From Streptomyces spiramenti (GTDB taxonomy: Bacteria; Actinomycetota; Actinomycetes; Streptomycetales; Streptomycetaceae): a stretch of 46,592 nucleotides of DNA. Positions 7,524-16,330 of the stretch are shown here, piece by piece. The stretch is taken from NCBI RefSeq assembly GCF_012034385.1, contig NZ_JAAVJB010000015.1, forward strand, positions 1 through 46,592, read 5' to 3'. The notes under the pieces are model-generated. The model was not told where the DNA came from and searched no databases. It saw only the letters and a list, made by a program, of their open reading frames with translations. Both the position numbers and the translations under genes were made by a program. The stretch's first letter is position 1; each line of letters begins with the position of its first letter.

Positions 7524-8344
7524 GATTCAACTTTCTCCAGGTATGCGCGGATCAGTGCCAGTGACTCATCCGCTGAATGTGCCAGTGAGCGTGCCAGGTC
7601 GAACTTCTGGCTCAGTTCCAGCACGCGTTGCGGTGCTTCGACCGGCTCGCCGGAGTCAAAGCTTTCAACTACCGCGATGGTCCCGCCATCGCGCAGGGTG
7701 TGCAAGGTCAAGCTGCCGCCCATCATGGGGTGAGCGCCTTGACTGAACGGCAAGACCTGGACCGTGACGTATGGGCGAGCCGCCATGGCGAGCACATGCC
7801 GTAGCTGTGATGTCATGCACCCATTTCCACCCATTGGTCGCATGAGTGCTGCTTCGTCCATGATTGCCCAGTAGTAGGGTGGGGACTTGCGGTGGAGAAT
7901 CCTCTGCCTGCGCATGCGGAGTCCCGCCAGCTCATTGATGTCGTCCTCGGACCTCCCCGGAAGTGACCTGCGGAACACCTCCTTCATGTAGTCCTCGGTT
8001 TGAAGTAGTCCAGGTACTGCCGAGCTGTTGAAGACTTGGATTCGCTTGGCTTCGGGCTCCCGGTGGACTGCATCTCGACTGTATCCGGGTAGCAAACTGT
8101 CGCGAGCCAGCTCAAGAAGCTCTGTCAGCACTCCGTCGGTTTCGAAGAAGCGGTCAAGGCGTTGGGCGAGTGATTCCGAAGGAAGCTGCTCGCCGAGTTC
8201 CACGCGCCCGATGTAGCTGTGCGGGAATCCCACCGATTCACCGACGGCCCGCAGGGACAGGCCCCGTGACTCGCGGTAGCGCCGGAGTCGTCGGCCGAGT
8301 CGCGCGCGTGGGCTGAGGGTTCCGTCTTCGTTGTCCAACTCCAT
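7520..8344 (-). CDS. XRE-family transcriptional regulator with DUF5753 domain
   Basis: A 274-residue regulator. ATG 8344 is chosen over the longer frame because AAGGGGG lies 6 nt upstream and the helix-turn-helix begins soon after. Residues 14-75 form the HTH (LGRRLRRYRESRGLSLRAVG followed by FPHSYIGRVELGE). Residues 90-270 are DUF5753, with the typical VPGLLQTEDYMKEVF, MRRQRIL, MDEAALMRP and VQVLPFSQGAHPMMGGSLTL segments. This is the architecture of WhiJ/Scr1-type developmental and antibiotic regulators. An 8-bp dyad lies 18 bp upstream of its start and is a candidate autoregulatory site that would also sit in front of the divergent five-gene operon. Confidence 0.93.
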   Translation of the reverse strand: MELDNEDGTLSPRARLGRRLRRYRESRGLSLRAVGESVGFPHSYIGRVELGEQLPSESLAQRLDRFFETDGVLTELLELARDSLLPGYSRDAVHREPEAKRIQVFNSSAVPGLLQTEDYMKEVFRRSLPGRSEDDINELAGLRMRRQRILHRKSPPYYWAIMDEAALMRPMGGNGCMTSQLRHVLAMAARPYVTVQVLPFSQGAHPMMGGSLTLHTLRDGGTIAVVESFDSGEPVEAPQRVLELSQKFDLARSLAHSADESLALIRAYLEKVES

Positions 8345-8361
8345 CGGTGCCCCCTTGTCCC

Positions 8362-8388
8362 CTGTCACCTCGCGACGTTCGGTGACAG
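8362..8388. promoter_or_regulatory. Candidate operator of the XRE regulator
   Basis: CTGTCACC at 8362-8369 is perfectly inverted at GGTGACAG (8381-8388) with an 11-bp spacer. It lies in the 192-bp divergent region between the XRE gene and the five-gene operon, close to the XRE start codon. Position and symmetry fit an autoregulatory operator; this is inference. Confidence 0.45.
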
Positions 8389-8536
8389 CTCGGATATGTA
8401 CAGTTCCCGCCGCAGTGCTGATGCTTGTAGGCAGTTCGTCACGTACCGCAGCGAGAGAGATGAGTACCACACGCGGGACCGCACCAACGCGGGCTTGTTG
8501 AGGGACAGTCGATACGCGAGGCAAGGAACGCCCCCT

Positions 8537-8767
8537 GTGACCACCACTGCACCCGCCACGGGCGAGGGAACTTCACCACAGCGACTGCGCACTGTGTTGA
8601 CCGCCGTGGGCATAGCGCTGCCGATGGTCGCCGCTTCGCGTGTCCGGCGCCCGGTGACGGGTGGCTCGGCGCGGCTGGTCCGCGCTCGCCCGATGCGCGC
8701 CGGGACCGCGCCCCGTTCCACCGAACCGCTGCGGGTGGCTTCGCCGGCGGGGTGTGGCGATGGGTGA
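8537..8767 (+). CDS. Hypothetical protein, first gene of five-gene operon
   Basis: A 76-residue frame from GTG 8537, with AAGGA at 8523-8527 as a plausible ribosome binding site. The protein opens with a Thr/Ala-rich tail, has a short hydrophobic stretch (LTAVGIALPMVAA) and ends Arg/Pro-rich. I recognise no family. Its 3' end overlaps the next gene by 8 bp, the kind of packing repeated through this operon, which supports its being real. It is divergent from the XRE/DUF397 pair. Confidence 0.5.
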   Translation: MTTTAPATGEGTSPQRLRTVLTAVGIALPMVAASRVRRPVTGGSARLVRARPMRAGTAPRSTEPLRVASPAGCGDG

Positions 8768-9038
8768 GTGCTCTACATGCCGTGGACTCCGCGAAGCACT
8801 GAGTCAGCTCCAACAAGGCGGTGCCATCACCGTGCTGCGTGAGGCGCGGGCGTCCAGGCGGGCGCCCGAGCGCATCGGGCGGGCGATCAGCACCGGGGAC
8901 GAGGGCGGGTCCGAGATGCCTCCCGCTCCCGCGCAGGCGGACGACGAATCGCCGGAAGCGCTGCCTGACCTGCTCGCTCGGTCATCAGAGTTGCGTCGGT
9001 TGGTTGATGCGCACTTGAAGGAGTTGAGGCGGCGGTGA
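8760..9038 (+). CDS. Hypothetical protein with N-terminal CxxC
   Basis: A 92-residue protein from ATG 8760, inside the end of the previous gene. It begins MGECSTCRGLREAL (a CxxC pair), has a charged, probably flexible middle (residues 45-70), and ends with a helix LLARSSELRRLVDAHLKELRRR that could form a coiled coil. No family is recognised. Its TGA overlaps the next gene's GTG, so translation is coupled. Confidence 0.6.
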   Translation: MGECSTCRGLREALSQLQQGGAITVLREARASRRAPERIGRAISTGDEGGSEMPPAPAQADDESPEALPDLLARSSELRRLVDAHLKELRRR

Positions 9039-9253
9039 GTGGTGGGTATCGGTTCGCGCGGCTGGTTCTGGTGCGGGATCGTGGGCCGCTCGTCTTCCGC
9101 GCGCAGTGCGAGGTCTGTGCGGAGATCGGCCCGCAGGCGGCGACCGGGGACGCGGCCATGATGTGGGCCGTCCTCCACGTGGACGACCACCCGGGCCACG
9201 ACCGCTTCCGTGAGCTCAGCTCCACGCCGTACCGGGCGGAGTCCCGGTCGTGA
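9035..9253 (+). CDS. Small CxxC protein, possibly DUF7848-like
   Basis: A 72-residue protein starting at GTG 9035 in a GTGA overlap with the previous gene. It reads RFARLVLVRDRGPLVFRAQCEVCAEIG, then an acidic linker and a His-rich stretch (VLHVDDHPGHDRFRE). A CxxC pair followed by HxxDHPGH suggests a small zinc-binding fold. The pattern resembles short Streptomyces proteins found beside XRE/DUF397 genes (from memory, a DUF7848-type group). Function is unknown. Confidence 0.65.
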   Translation: MSGGYRFARLVLVRDRGPLVFRAQCEVCAEIGPQAATGDAAMMWAVLHVDDHPGHDRFRELSSTPYRAESRS

Positions 9254-9675
9254 GCGCCGGGCGGTATGTGGACGGCTACCACTGCGAGGTGGTCGCGCGG
9301 TCGCCGGATGCGGCGGGGGAGTGGTACCTGGCGACCACCTGGGCCGACACCCCCGACGAAGCCCTTGGCTGGCTCCACCACCAGGCCACTCGGCTCGCGG
9401 ATGTGCTCGACGCCGCCGAGGACGACCAGGCGGCGGAACAGTGCCGGTACGCGGCCCCGGTTGCTGCGGTCTTCCGGGAGTGGACGGCCGATGCGGAGTT
9501 CCGCGCGGTGCAGTGCGCCGCCCTGGCCGGCGGGCAGCCGATCAGCGCGAACGCCCGGGGCCCGGACCGGGTCTGCGGTTCCGCCGACGTAGAAGTTCTC
9601 TACTCGCTGGCCGCTCGGCCGATCCTTCGGCCTGTCCTCACCCCTTTCGGGAGCAGCCGTGTCGATCGTCGATGA
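9250..9675 (+). CDS. Hypothetical protein, fourth gene of operon
   Basis: A 141-residue protein from GTG 9250, again in a GTGA overlap. The first 100 residues look like a compact alpha/beta domain (GYHCEVVARS, WYLATTWADTPDEALGWLHH). The last 40 are less ordered and may run past the original end, since the following gene starts inside it. No family is recognised. Confidence 0.6.
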   Translation: MSAGRYVDGYHCEVVARSPDAAGEWYLATTWADTPDEALGWLHHQATRLADVLDAAEDDQAAEQCRYAAPVAAVFREWTADAEFRAVQCAALAGGQPISANARGPDRVCGSADVEVLYSLAARPILRPVLTPFGSSRVDRR

Positions 9676-9928
9676 CCCGCGAGCCGCAGCGATGTCCTGC
9701 CCCGCCGTCGAGATACGTGCCGGCGACTTCCTGACGCTGGGCGGCTCATGCCTGCGCGTCACCGCAGCCGCTCACCGGGGCGGCACCACCTGGGTGGAGC
9801 TCGACCGCAGCGTGCAACTGCGCCTGCCGTCGGACCGCGACGTGACGGTGATCCGTCCGGTCCGCCCCGCTCGCCGTGCCCGACCTGTGCGGTCCCCGCA
9901 GCCGCTGCGCGCCTCCTGTGCGCGCTGA
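9659..9928 (+). CDS. Hypothetical protein, last gene of operon
   Basis: An 89-residue protein from GTG 9659, with GGGAGC just upstream and a 17-bp overlap with the preceding gene. Residues 15-65 form alternating hydrophobic strands (VEIRAGDFLTLGGSCLRVTA, then TTWVELDRSVQLRLP) like a small beta-barrel. The C-terminal 25 residues are basic and probably disordered. No known family. Confidence 0.55.
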   Translation: MSIVDDPRAAAMSCPAVEIRAGDFLTLGGSCLRVTAAAHRGGTTWVELDRSVQLRLPSDRDVTVIRPVRPARRARPVRSPQPLRASCAR

Positions 9929-10345
9929 CCCCAAGCCCCGCCCCTGTCGGGAGGACCAGCGGTTCTCCTCTTCGCCGCCATGGCCCCGGCAGGGGCGGCG
10001 TACCTCTTCCGCGGATGCGGGAGTACCCGCGTGACGATCCGGAGCGTCGTGGTCGCCACCGCCGATGCGGCCCGGTGCGGAGTCGATCCCACAGACGAGG
10101 AGAGAGCACGCCCGGACCGCCCGGACCGTTCCCGACTGCGTGCGCGGGCCGTCGCGGAGGCGGTCGTGCTTCCCCGCCGCACCGGCGCGTGCGCCGTGCG
10201 CCGGGCGGGCACGCTTGCGCTCCTCGGGCGACCGCGCGCCCTACCGGCGGTCCGGGGCGGCGTCAATGATGAGCGGCACCGCACGAGAACCAGGTGACCC
10301 GCACGCCCCTGCCCTGCTCGGGGACGCGTGCGCCGGAAGGAGCTC
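9929..10345 (+). other. 417-bp gap upstream of the furan cluster
   Basis: It must hold the end of the hypothetical operon and the promoter of the mfnB-type gene. One forward frame, GTG 10031 to 10297 (88 residues), has a GGGAG seven bases upstream but an unfamiliar, Arg-rich sequence; I do not call it a gene. No clear operator or terminator is seen. Confidence 0.3.
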
Positions 10346-11116
10346 ATGGTGTTGCTGCTCATCTCCCCGGACGGCCTCGACGAGGCCCTCGACTGCGCGA
10401 AGGCTGCCGACCACCTCGACATCGTCGACGTGAAGAAGCCCGACGAGGGTTCGCTCGGCGCCAACTTCCCGTGGGTGATCCGGGAGATCCGCGACGCCGT
10501 CCCGGCCGGCAAGCCGGTCTCCGCGACGGTGGGGGACGTGCCGTACAAGCCCGGCACCGTAGCCCAGGCCGCGCTCGGCGCCGTCGTCTCCGGCGCGACG
10601 TACATCAAGGTCGGGTTGTACGGCTGCACCACTCCCGACCAGGGCATCGACGTGATGCGCGCCGTGGTCCGGGCCGTCAAGGACCACCGCCCGGACGCGC
10701 TCGTCGTCGCGTCGGGCTACGCCGATGCCCACCGCGTCGGCTGCGTCAACCCGCTGGCGCTGCCCGACATCGCGGCGCGCTCCGGCGCCGACGCCGCCAT
10801 GCTGGACACCGCCATCAAGGACGGCACCCGGCTGTTCGACCACGTCTCGGAGGACGCCTGCGCCGAGTTCGTCCGGCTCTCCCACGCCGCCGGGCTGCTC
10901 GCCGCGCTCGCCGGCAGCGTCAAGGCGGTCGACCTCGGCGCGTTGACCCGCATGGGGACGGACATCGTCGGCGTGCGGGGCGCCGTCTGCGAGGGCGGGG
11001 ACCGCAACGCCGGTCGGATCAAGCCGGAACTGGTCGCCGCCTTCCGGGCCGAGATGGACCGGCAGTCCCGGGAGGCCGCCGTCGGCGTCCCCGCGGCCTC
11101 CTCACCCGCGGCGTGA
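10346..11116 (+). CDS. mfnB: (5-formylfuran-3-yl)methyl phosphate synthase (MfnB)
   Basis: A 256-residue TIM-barrel aldolase of the DUF556/MfnB family. It condenses two triose-phosphate-derived C3 units to 4-(hydroxymethyl)-2-furancarboxaldehyde phosphate, the first furan intermediate of methanofuran. Diagnostic segments are [43 protein letters not shown] and [10 protein letters not shown]. The catalytic residues I recall for the Methanocaldococcus enzyme (D25, K27, K85, D151, K155) all have counterparts here at a constant +3 offset (D28, K30, K88, D154, K158). The start is ATG 10346 or GTG 10349; GGAAGGAG at 10335-10342 favours the latter spacing. The stop overlaps the next start (GTGA). No methanofuran genes follow, so the furan probably goes to a natural product. 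Confidence 0.9.
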   Translation: MVLLLISPDGLDEALDCAKAADHLDIVDVKKPDEGSLGANFPWVIREIRDAVPAGKPVSATVGDVPYKPGTVAQAALGAVVSGATYIKVGLYGCTTPDQGIDVMRAVVRAVKDHRPDALVVASGYADAHRVGCVNPLALPDIAARSGADAAMLDTAIKDGTRLFDHVSEDACAEFVRLSHAAGLLAALAGSVKAVDLGALTRMGTDIVGVRGAVCEGGDRNAGRIKPELVAAFRAEMDRQSREAAVGVPAASSPAA

Positions 11117-12522
11117 CGACCTCCGCCACGCCCGGCGGAGCGGCGACCGCGCGCGGCGGCGCGCGGTTCGCCGTGGCCGACCCGGCCACCGGCGAACCCT
11201 TCGACGAGGCGCCCGACCAGTCCGCCGACGCGCTGGACGCGGTCGTGGCCAGAGCCCGCCGGGCCTGGCCCGGCTGGCGGTCGGACCCGGCCGCCCGGGA
11301 GACGGCGCTGCGCGCCGCCGCCGACGCAGTCGAGGCCGCCGCCGACGACCTCGCCCCGCTCCTCACCCGCGAGCAGGGCAAACCCCTGGCGGAGTCGCGG
11401 GCCGAGGTCGCCCGCACCGCCGCGCGGCTGCGCTGGTTCGCCGGCCTGACGCCCCGGACGCGGGTGGTCGACGACGGGCGGCCCGTCCACAGCGAGGTCC
11501 GCTGGCGCTCCCTCGGCCCGGTCGCCGCGATCGTGCCGTGGAACTTCCCGCTCCAACTCGCCGCGGCGAAGGTGGCGCCCGCGCTCGCGGCAGGCAACAC
11601 CGTTGTCCTCAAACCGTCGCCGCACACCCCGCTGACCGCGCGGCTGCTCGGCTCGCTCCTCGCGACCGTGCTGCCCGACGACGTCCTGACCGTCGTCACC
11701 GGCAACGAACCGCTCGGTGCCCGACTCGCCTCCCACCCGGGGATCGCCCACGTCACCTTCACCGGCTCGGTGCCCACGGGCCGAGCCGTCGCGGGGGCCG
11801 CGGCGCAGACGCTGGCCCGGGTGACCCTGGAACTCGGCGGGAACGACGCCGCCGTCCTCCTCGACGACGTCGACGTGGACCGGATCGCGGACCGGCTGTT
11901 CTGGGCTGGGTTCCGCAACTGCGGGCAGGTCTGCATGGCCGTCAAACGCGTCTACGCCCCCGCGCACCGCCACGCCGAGATCGTCGAGGCGCTCGCCGAC
12001 CGCGCGCGGAGCGTCACCGTCGGACCCGGGCTCGACCCGGCCAGCCGGATCGGCCCGCTCAACAACGCGCCGCAGCTCGCTCGCGTGGAGCAACTCACCG
12101 AGCGGGCGCTGGCGTCCGGCGCCCGCGTCGCGGCGGGCGGCCGGCGGCCGGACCGGCCCGGCTACTTCTACGCCCCCACCGTCCTCACCGACGTGCCCCC
12201 CGACAGCCCGGTCGTCACCGAGGAGCAGTTCGGCCCGGTGCTGCCCGTCCTGCCCTACCGGGACCTCGACGAAGCGGTGGCGGCGGCCAACTCCACCGGC
12301 TACGGCCTGGGCGGCTCGGTCTGGGGCACCGACCTCGACCGCGCCGAAGCCGTGGCGGAGCGGCTCGAATGCGGCACCGCCTGGATCAACCACCACGCCG
12401 AGCTCTCCCTCGCCCAGCCCTTCGCGGGGATCAAGGACAGCGGCGTCGGGGTCGCCGGCGGCCCCTGGGGGCTCTACGGCAACCTGCGGCCGTTCGTTCT
12501 CCACCGCCCGACGGAGGCATGA
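11113..12522 (+). CDS. NAD(P)-dependent aldehyde dehydrogenase
   Basis: A 469-residue ALDH-superfamily enzyme from GTG 11113, coupled to the MfnB gene by a GTGA overlap. Visible motifs: [20 protein letters not shown] (substrate and cofactor loop), KPSPHTP (NADP lysine region), [11 protein letters not shown] (cofactor glycine motif), LELGGNDA (general-base glutamate), GQVCMAVKR (catalytic cysteine) and [10 protein letters not shown]. Length is standard. It oxidises an aldehyde to a carboxylate; set between a furan-aldehyde synthase and an aryl-alcohol-type dehydrogenase, a furfural-like aldehyde is the likely substrate (inference). It overlaps the alcohol dehydrogenase gene. Confidence 0.92.
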   Translation: MTTSATPGGAATARGGARFAVADPATGEPFDEAPDQSADALDAVVARARRAWPGWRSDPAARETALRAAADAVEAAADDLAPLLTREQGKPLAESRAEVARTAARLRWFAGLTPRTRVVDDGRPVHSEVRWRSLGPVAAIVPWNFPLQLAAAKVAPALAAGNTVVLKPSPHTPLTARLLGSLLATVLPDDVLTVVTGNEPLGARLASHPGIAHVTFTGSVPTGRAVAGAAAQTLARVTLELGGNDAAVLLDDVDVDRIADRLFWAGFRNCGQVCMAVKRVYAPAHRHAEIVEALADRARSVTVGPGLDPASRIGPLNNAPQLARVEQLTERALASGARVAAGGRRPDRPGYFYAPTVLTDVPPDSPVVTEEQFGPVLPVLPYRDLDEAVAAANSTGYGLGGSVWGTDLDRAEAVAERLECGTAWINHHAELSLAQPFAGIKDSGVGVAGGPWGLYGNLRPFVLHRPTEA

Positions 12523-12524
12523 CG

Positions 12525-13637
12525 ATGGAGTTCCGGGCGGCCGTGCTCCGCTCCCACGACGCGCCGTTCACGGTCGAGGACGTCACCCTGCGCGCCGAGC
12601 CGGGACCGGGCGAGATCCTGGTGCGCATCGCGGGCGCCGGGCTGTGCCGCACCGACCTCGGCGTCCGCCGCTCCGGCGGCCGGAGCCCGCTGCCCGCGGT
12701 CCTCGGCCACGAGGGCTCCGGCGTCGTGGTGGGGACCGGCGGTGGCCCCGACGCCGCCATCGCCGTCGGCGACCACGTGGTGCTGAGCTTCGACTCGTGC
12801 GGCCGGTGCCCCCACTGCCACGGCGCCGCCCCCGCCTACTGCGAGTCCTTCCCCGACCTCAACCTCTTCGGCGGCCGGAAGGAAACACCGCCGCTCACCG
12901 ACGCCGCCGGGGCGGCGCTCGCACCCCGCTGGTTCGGCCAGTCCTCGTTCGCCCAGTACGCGCTCGTCGCCTCCCGCAACGCCGTACGGGTGGACCCGGC
13001 GCTCCCGGTCGAACTGCTGGGCCCGCTCGGCTGCGGCTTCCTCACCGGCGCGGGGACCGTCCTCAACACCTTCGGTGCCGGCCCCGGCGACACCCTGACC
13101 GTCCTCGGCGCGGGCGCGGTCGGCCTCGCTGCGGTCATGGCGGCCACCGCCGCTGGCGTCACCACCGTGGCCGTCGACCGGCACCCCGGTCGGCTCGACC
13201 TCGCCCGGCGGTTCGGCGCCCTCCCGCTGGCCGCCGACCCCGGGGGAGCGACGGCACTGCCCGAGCGCATCCGCAGCCTGACCGACGGCGGCTCCCACCA
13301 CGCCCTGGACACCACCGCCTCACCCGCGCTCATCAACGACGCGCTCCGGTCGCTGCGCCCCACCGGCACCCTCGCCCTCGTGGCGCGGCTCCACGCCCCG
13401 CTGGCACTCGAACCGGGCACGCTCGACCGCGGTCGCGGCATCCGCCACGTCTGCGAGGGAGACGCCGTGCCCGCGCTCCTCATCCCGCGCCTCACCCGGC
13501 TGTGGCAGGCCGGACGCTTCCCCTTCGACCAGCTGATCCGCACCTACCCGCTGGCCGACATCAACCAGGCCGAACGCGACTGCGAAGCGGGCCGCGTCGT
13601 CAAACCGGTGCTGCTGCCGGAGCGCGCGCGTCCATGA
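12525..13637 (+). CDS. Zinc-dependent alcohol dehydrogenase, aryl-alcohol type
   Basis: A 370-residue medium-chain dehydrogenase. Two ATGs compete: 12519 overlaps the upstream stop, but GGAGG at 12513-12517 sits 7 nt from ATG 12525, which I prefer. Catalytic zinc ligands appear as GLCRTDLG (Cys), LGHEGSG (His-Glu) and GPLGCGFLTGAG (Cys); the last is the hallmark of benzyl/aryl-alcohol dehydrogenases of the XylB type. The structural zinc lobe DSCGRCPHCHGAAPAYC has four cysteines. The nucleotide fold is VLGAGAVGLAAV, with an aspartate (VAVDRH) favouring NAD. XylB-type enzymes accept furfuryl alcohols, which fits a role in interconverting furan alcohol and aldehyde after MfnB. Confidence 0.92.
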   Translation: MEFRAAVLRSHDAPFTVEDVTLRAEPGPGEILVRIAGAGLCRTDLGVRRSGGRSPLPAVLGHEGSGVVVGTGGGPDAAIAVGDHVVLSFDSCGRCPHCHGAAPAYCESFPDLNLFGGRKETPPLTDAAGAALAPRWFGQSSFAQYALVASRNAVRVDPALPVELLGPLGCGFLTGAGTVLNTFGAGPGDTLTVLGAGAVGLAAVMAATAAGVTTVAVDRHPGRLDLARRFGALPLAADPGGATALPERIRSLTDGGSHHALDTTASPALINDALRSLRPTGTLALVARLHAPLALEPGTLDRGRGIRHVCEGDAVPALLIPRLTRLWQAGRFPFDQLIRTYPLADINQAERDCEAGRVVKPVLLPERARP

Positions 13638-13724
13638 GCTGAGCCGTCCCCCGCCGAACCAACCGCCCCCCGCCGCGCCGTCGCGCGCGGGCACCCCCAA
13701 CCCCGATCCGTCAACGGAGGAACC

Positions 13725-14636
13725 ATGGTCGGCACGGCGAGCGAGCACATCGAGGCAGAAGGCGTGGACGGAGGTGTCGGACTGACCGCGCTGCTGGTCG
13801 CCGCCGCGCGCGCCATCGAGACGCACCGCCACGACAGCCTCGCCCAGGACCCCTACGCGGAGCACTTCGTGCGCGCCGCCCCGGCGTGCGCGCAGTGGCC
13901 GATCCGCATCGAGGAGGCGGCCGGCGGCGACGGCAACCCGCTCTGGGGCCGGTTCGCCCGCTACTTCGGACTGCGCACCAGGGTCCTCGACGACTTCCTG
14001 CTCCGGTCGCTCGCCGCCGGACCCCGCCAGGTGGTGCTGCTCGGCGCCGGGCTGGACACCCGTGCCTTCCGCCTCGACCGCCCCGCCGACAGTGTGGTCT
14101 ACGAGGTCGACCGCGCGGGTGTACTCGCCTTCAAGGAGCGGGTCCTCGACGGGCTGGCGGCCACCCCGAGGGGCGGGCGCGTCCCCGTCCCGGTCGACCT
14201 CCGTGAGGACTGGGTCACCGCACTGACCGGCGCCGGCTTCGACCCGACCGAGCCGAGCGTCTGGTTCGCCGAGGGGCTGCTCTTCTACCTCCCCGCCGCC
14301 GCGGAGACCTACCTCGTCGACACCGTGGACCGTCTCACCACCGAGGGCAGTTCACTGGCCTTCGAGGTCAAGGTGGAGAAGGACCTGATGGCGTACCGGG
14401 ACAGCGCCACCTACACCGCCACGCACGCCCAGATCGGGATCGACCTCCTCGCCCTCTTCGACAAGGGACCGCGCCCCGACTCGCTCGCGCAGCTGACCAA
14501 CCGTGACTGGTCCGCACAGGTCCACACCCCGTTCGAGTTCACCCGGCGCCACGGCCGCGGCCCGCTGCCGGAGCCCAACGACGCGCTGGAGGGGAACCGG
14601 TGGGTCCTCGCCCGCAAGGGCGGACCGCCGCTCTGA
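13725..14636 (+). CDS. SAM-dependent methyltransferase, leucine-carboxyl-methyltransferase-like
   Basis: A 303-residue class I methyltransferase of the TIGR00027/LCMT-like family. ATG 13725 has GGAGG 4 nt upstream. Typical segments: GLTALLVAAARAIETHRHD, DPYAEHFV, the SAM motif VVLLGAGLDTRAFRL, the acidic YEVDRAGVLAFKE, and FAEGLLFYLP. Members methylate oxygen, often carboxylates, in secondary metabolism. It follows the alcohol dehydrogenase by 87 bp on the same strand and probably shares its operon. If the preceding oxidases make a furan carboxylic acid, this enzyme could form its methyl ester (inference). Confidence 0.88.
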   Translation: MVGTASEHIEAEGVDGGVGLTALLVAAARAIETHRHDSLAQDPYAEHFVRAAPACAQWPIRIEEAAGGDGNPLWGRFARYFGLRTRVLDDFLLRSLAAGPRQVVLLGAGLDTRAFRLDRPADSVVYEVDRAGVLAFKERVLDGLAATPRGGRVPVPVDLREDWVTALTGAGFDPTEPSVWFAEGLLFYLPAAAETYLVDTVDRLTTEGSSLAFEVKVEKDLMAYRDSATYTATHAQIGIDLLALFDKGPRPDSLAQLTNRDWSAQVHTPFEFTRRHGRGPLPEPNDALEGNRWVLARKGGPPL

Positions 14637-14657
14637 CGCGGCTCTCGCCGGGGCCGG

Positions 14658-16040
14658 TCAGCTCCCCGGCGCCTCGTCGTCGGCCCCCTCCGGGGCCTCG
14701 CGCGAGCGCCGGGTGAGGACCGCGACGAGCGCCGTCCCCGCACACAGGGCGGCGGCGCTCACCCCGAGCGACCAGCGCATCCCGGCCGCCGCGCCCAGCA
14801 CCCCCACCGTCAGACCACTGCCGACACGCAACCCGTTGGCCGACATGCCGTACAGGCCGAGGACACGCCCGCGGGCACCGTCCGGCGCCCGCAGCTGCAC
14901 GATCGTCTGCCCGATGGACATCGACGCCAGATTGGCCACTCCTCCCGCGAGCAGCAGCACCAGCGCCAGCGGGAACGACCTGGTCAGGGCGAAACCCAGG
15001 ACCGCCGCCCCGTAGAGCGCCGTGCTCGCCACCGCCGCCCGCACGCTGGGACGGATCCGCCCGGTGGCCTCCAGCAGCACGCCGCCGATCACCCCGCCCA
15101 CCCCGCTCGCGAGGAGCAGCATCCCGTACGCCAGCCCCGCGTCCGACAGGCCGAAGTCGTCCACGAAGACCGGCATCACCGCTCCCAGCGACGAGCCCAC
15201 GAACAGCGACGCCAACCCCGCCAGCGCGATCATGCTGACCAGTGTCCGGTCGCCGCGCACCTCGCGCAGCACCCGCAGGGACTCCACCAGCCCCACGCGC
15301 GGCCGACCGCCGCCGCCCCGGGTGTGACCGGTGAAGCGGGTGCGGAGCAGGAACAGCGTCAGCGGCAGGTAGAACAGCACGTTGACGAAGATCCCCGCGG
15401 TCGGGCCCAGTCCGATCAGCAGCACCGATCCGACGACCGGCCCGCACAGCACCCCGAGGTTGCGGAAGGTCGCGTTGAGCCGTACGGCACTGGGCAGCTC
15501 GCGCGGCCCGACGAAGTCGTACAGCAGCAGCTGCTCGCCGGGGGTCCACAACGACCCGGCGACGCCGTGCAGCACCAGCAGCACGCACGCCGCCCACATG
15601 GTCAGCGAGTCGGTGAGGAAGAGCACGCCCCACGCCGCGGAGACCGCCATGAAGAGCAGTTGCGCGGCCTGGACCACGCGGCGGCAGTCGAACCGGTCGG
15701 CGAGACCCCCGAACCAGACGGACAGCAGGAGGAACGGCAGCCAGTGGCTGATCACCTGGAACCCCGTCAGTGCCGGCGACTCGAAGACCTGCCACAGCAC
15801 CCAGTAGGTGATGACGTGCTCCACGTTGTCCGCCATCATCGCCAGCCCCGTGCCGAACAGGTACGGGCGGCAGTCGGGATTGCGCAGCGCAGCGAACCGG
15901 CGCGGCGCGGGGGCCCCTCCCGTCCCGTCCCCGACGGGCGGTACGGCGGCGGAGCCCCGAGATGCCCCGGGGGCCGGTGCCGACGCGCGTGCCGCGGGCG
16001 GCGGGGGGACGTGTGCGGGCACCCCGCAGGAGGAACACAT
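14658..16040 (-). CDS. MFS transporter
   Basis: An approximately 460-residue major facilitator of the MFS_3/enterobactin-exporter-like type, with about 12 hydrophobic segments starting near residue 55 (FGTGLAMMADNVEHVITYWV). GGLADRFDCRRVVQ is the conserved loop-2-3 signature. A TPGEQLLLYDFVGPRELPSAVRL segment after helix 4 is typical of this subgroup. The start is uncertain: ATG 16040 gives an odd MCSSCG opening and a 50-residue disordered lead; a GTG about 20 bases further in is possible. It converges on the methyltransferase and is divergent from the ROK regulator, so it probably exports the cluster's product under that regulator's control. Confidence 0.85.
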   Translation of the reverse strand: MCSSCGVPAHVPPPPAARASAPAPGASRGSAAVPPVGDGTGGAPAPRRFAALRNPDCRPYLFGTGLAMMADNVEHVITYWVLWQVFESPALTGFQVISHWLPFLLLSVWFGGLADRFDCRRVVQAAQLLFMAVSAAWGVLFLTDSLTMWAACVLLVLHGVAGSLWTPGEQLLLYDFVGPRELPSAVRLNATFRNLGVLCGPVVGSVLLIGLGPTAGIFVNVLFYLPLTLFLLRTRFTGHTRGGGGRPRVGLVESLRVLREVRGDRTLVSMIALAGLASLFVGSSLGAVMPVFVDDFGLSDAGLAYGMLLLASGVGGVIGGVLLEATGRIRPSVRAAVASTALYGAAVLGFALTRSFPLALVLLLAGGVANLASMSIGQTIVQLRAPDGARGRVLGLYGMSANGLRVGSGLTVGVLGAAAGMRWSLGVSAAALCAGTALVAVLTRRSREAPEGADDEAPGS

Positions 16041-16295
16041 GGCCCGGCCTTTCGCTGCTGGGCCCGCCGGGCGGCGGAGCCACCGGACCGTCGCGGGCGA
16101 GGAAAGCCTCGCGCCGACGCCCGGCCGTGTCAACGCGGCGCCCGGCCGGAGCAGCAGCGAGGGTGCGGCGGACGGTGGGCGCCCGGCCGGTCCGGTCACC
16201 GGTTCCGGCGCCCGGCGCGACAACCCGGCACCCGTCGGCAGGTGTTGCCCCCGGGGTGCACGCTGCCGCCACCGGCGGCCACCGGACTCCCCGGA

Positions 16296-16316
16296 TTTGT
16301 TTCACGGCTGCACAAA
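16296..16316. promoter_or_regulatory. Possible ROK operator
   Basis: TTTGT (16296-16300) and ACAAA (16312-16316) form a 5-bp dyad with an 11-bp spacer in the only A/T-containing patch of the MFS-ROK divergent region, ending 15 bp before the ROK start. NagC/XylR-type repressors bind A/T-flanked dyads, so it is a candidate site only. Confidence 0.3.
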
Positions 16317-16330
16317 GTGAGAATGGAGGG

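Noticed and set aside
5890..9928. Accessory island as an integrated prophage or integrative element
   Set aside because: No integrase, excisionase, tRNA attachment site or direct repeats were found; only lower GC and gene content suggest transfer.
10031..10297. 88-residue frame before mfnB with a GGGAG upstream
   Set aside because: Composition is Arg-rich and low in recognisable secondary structure; a faint similarity to phosphopantetheinyl transferases (GVDPTDEE) is too short to support a call.
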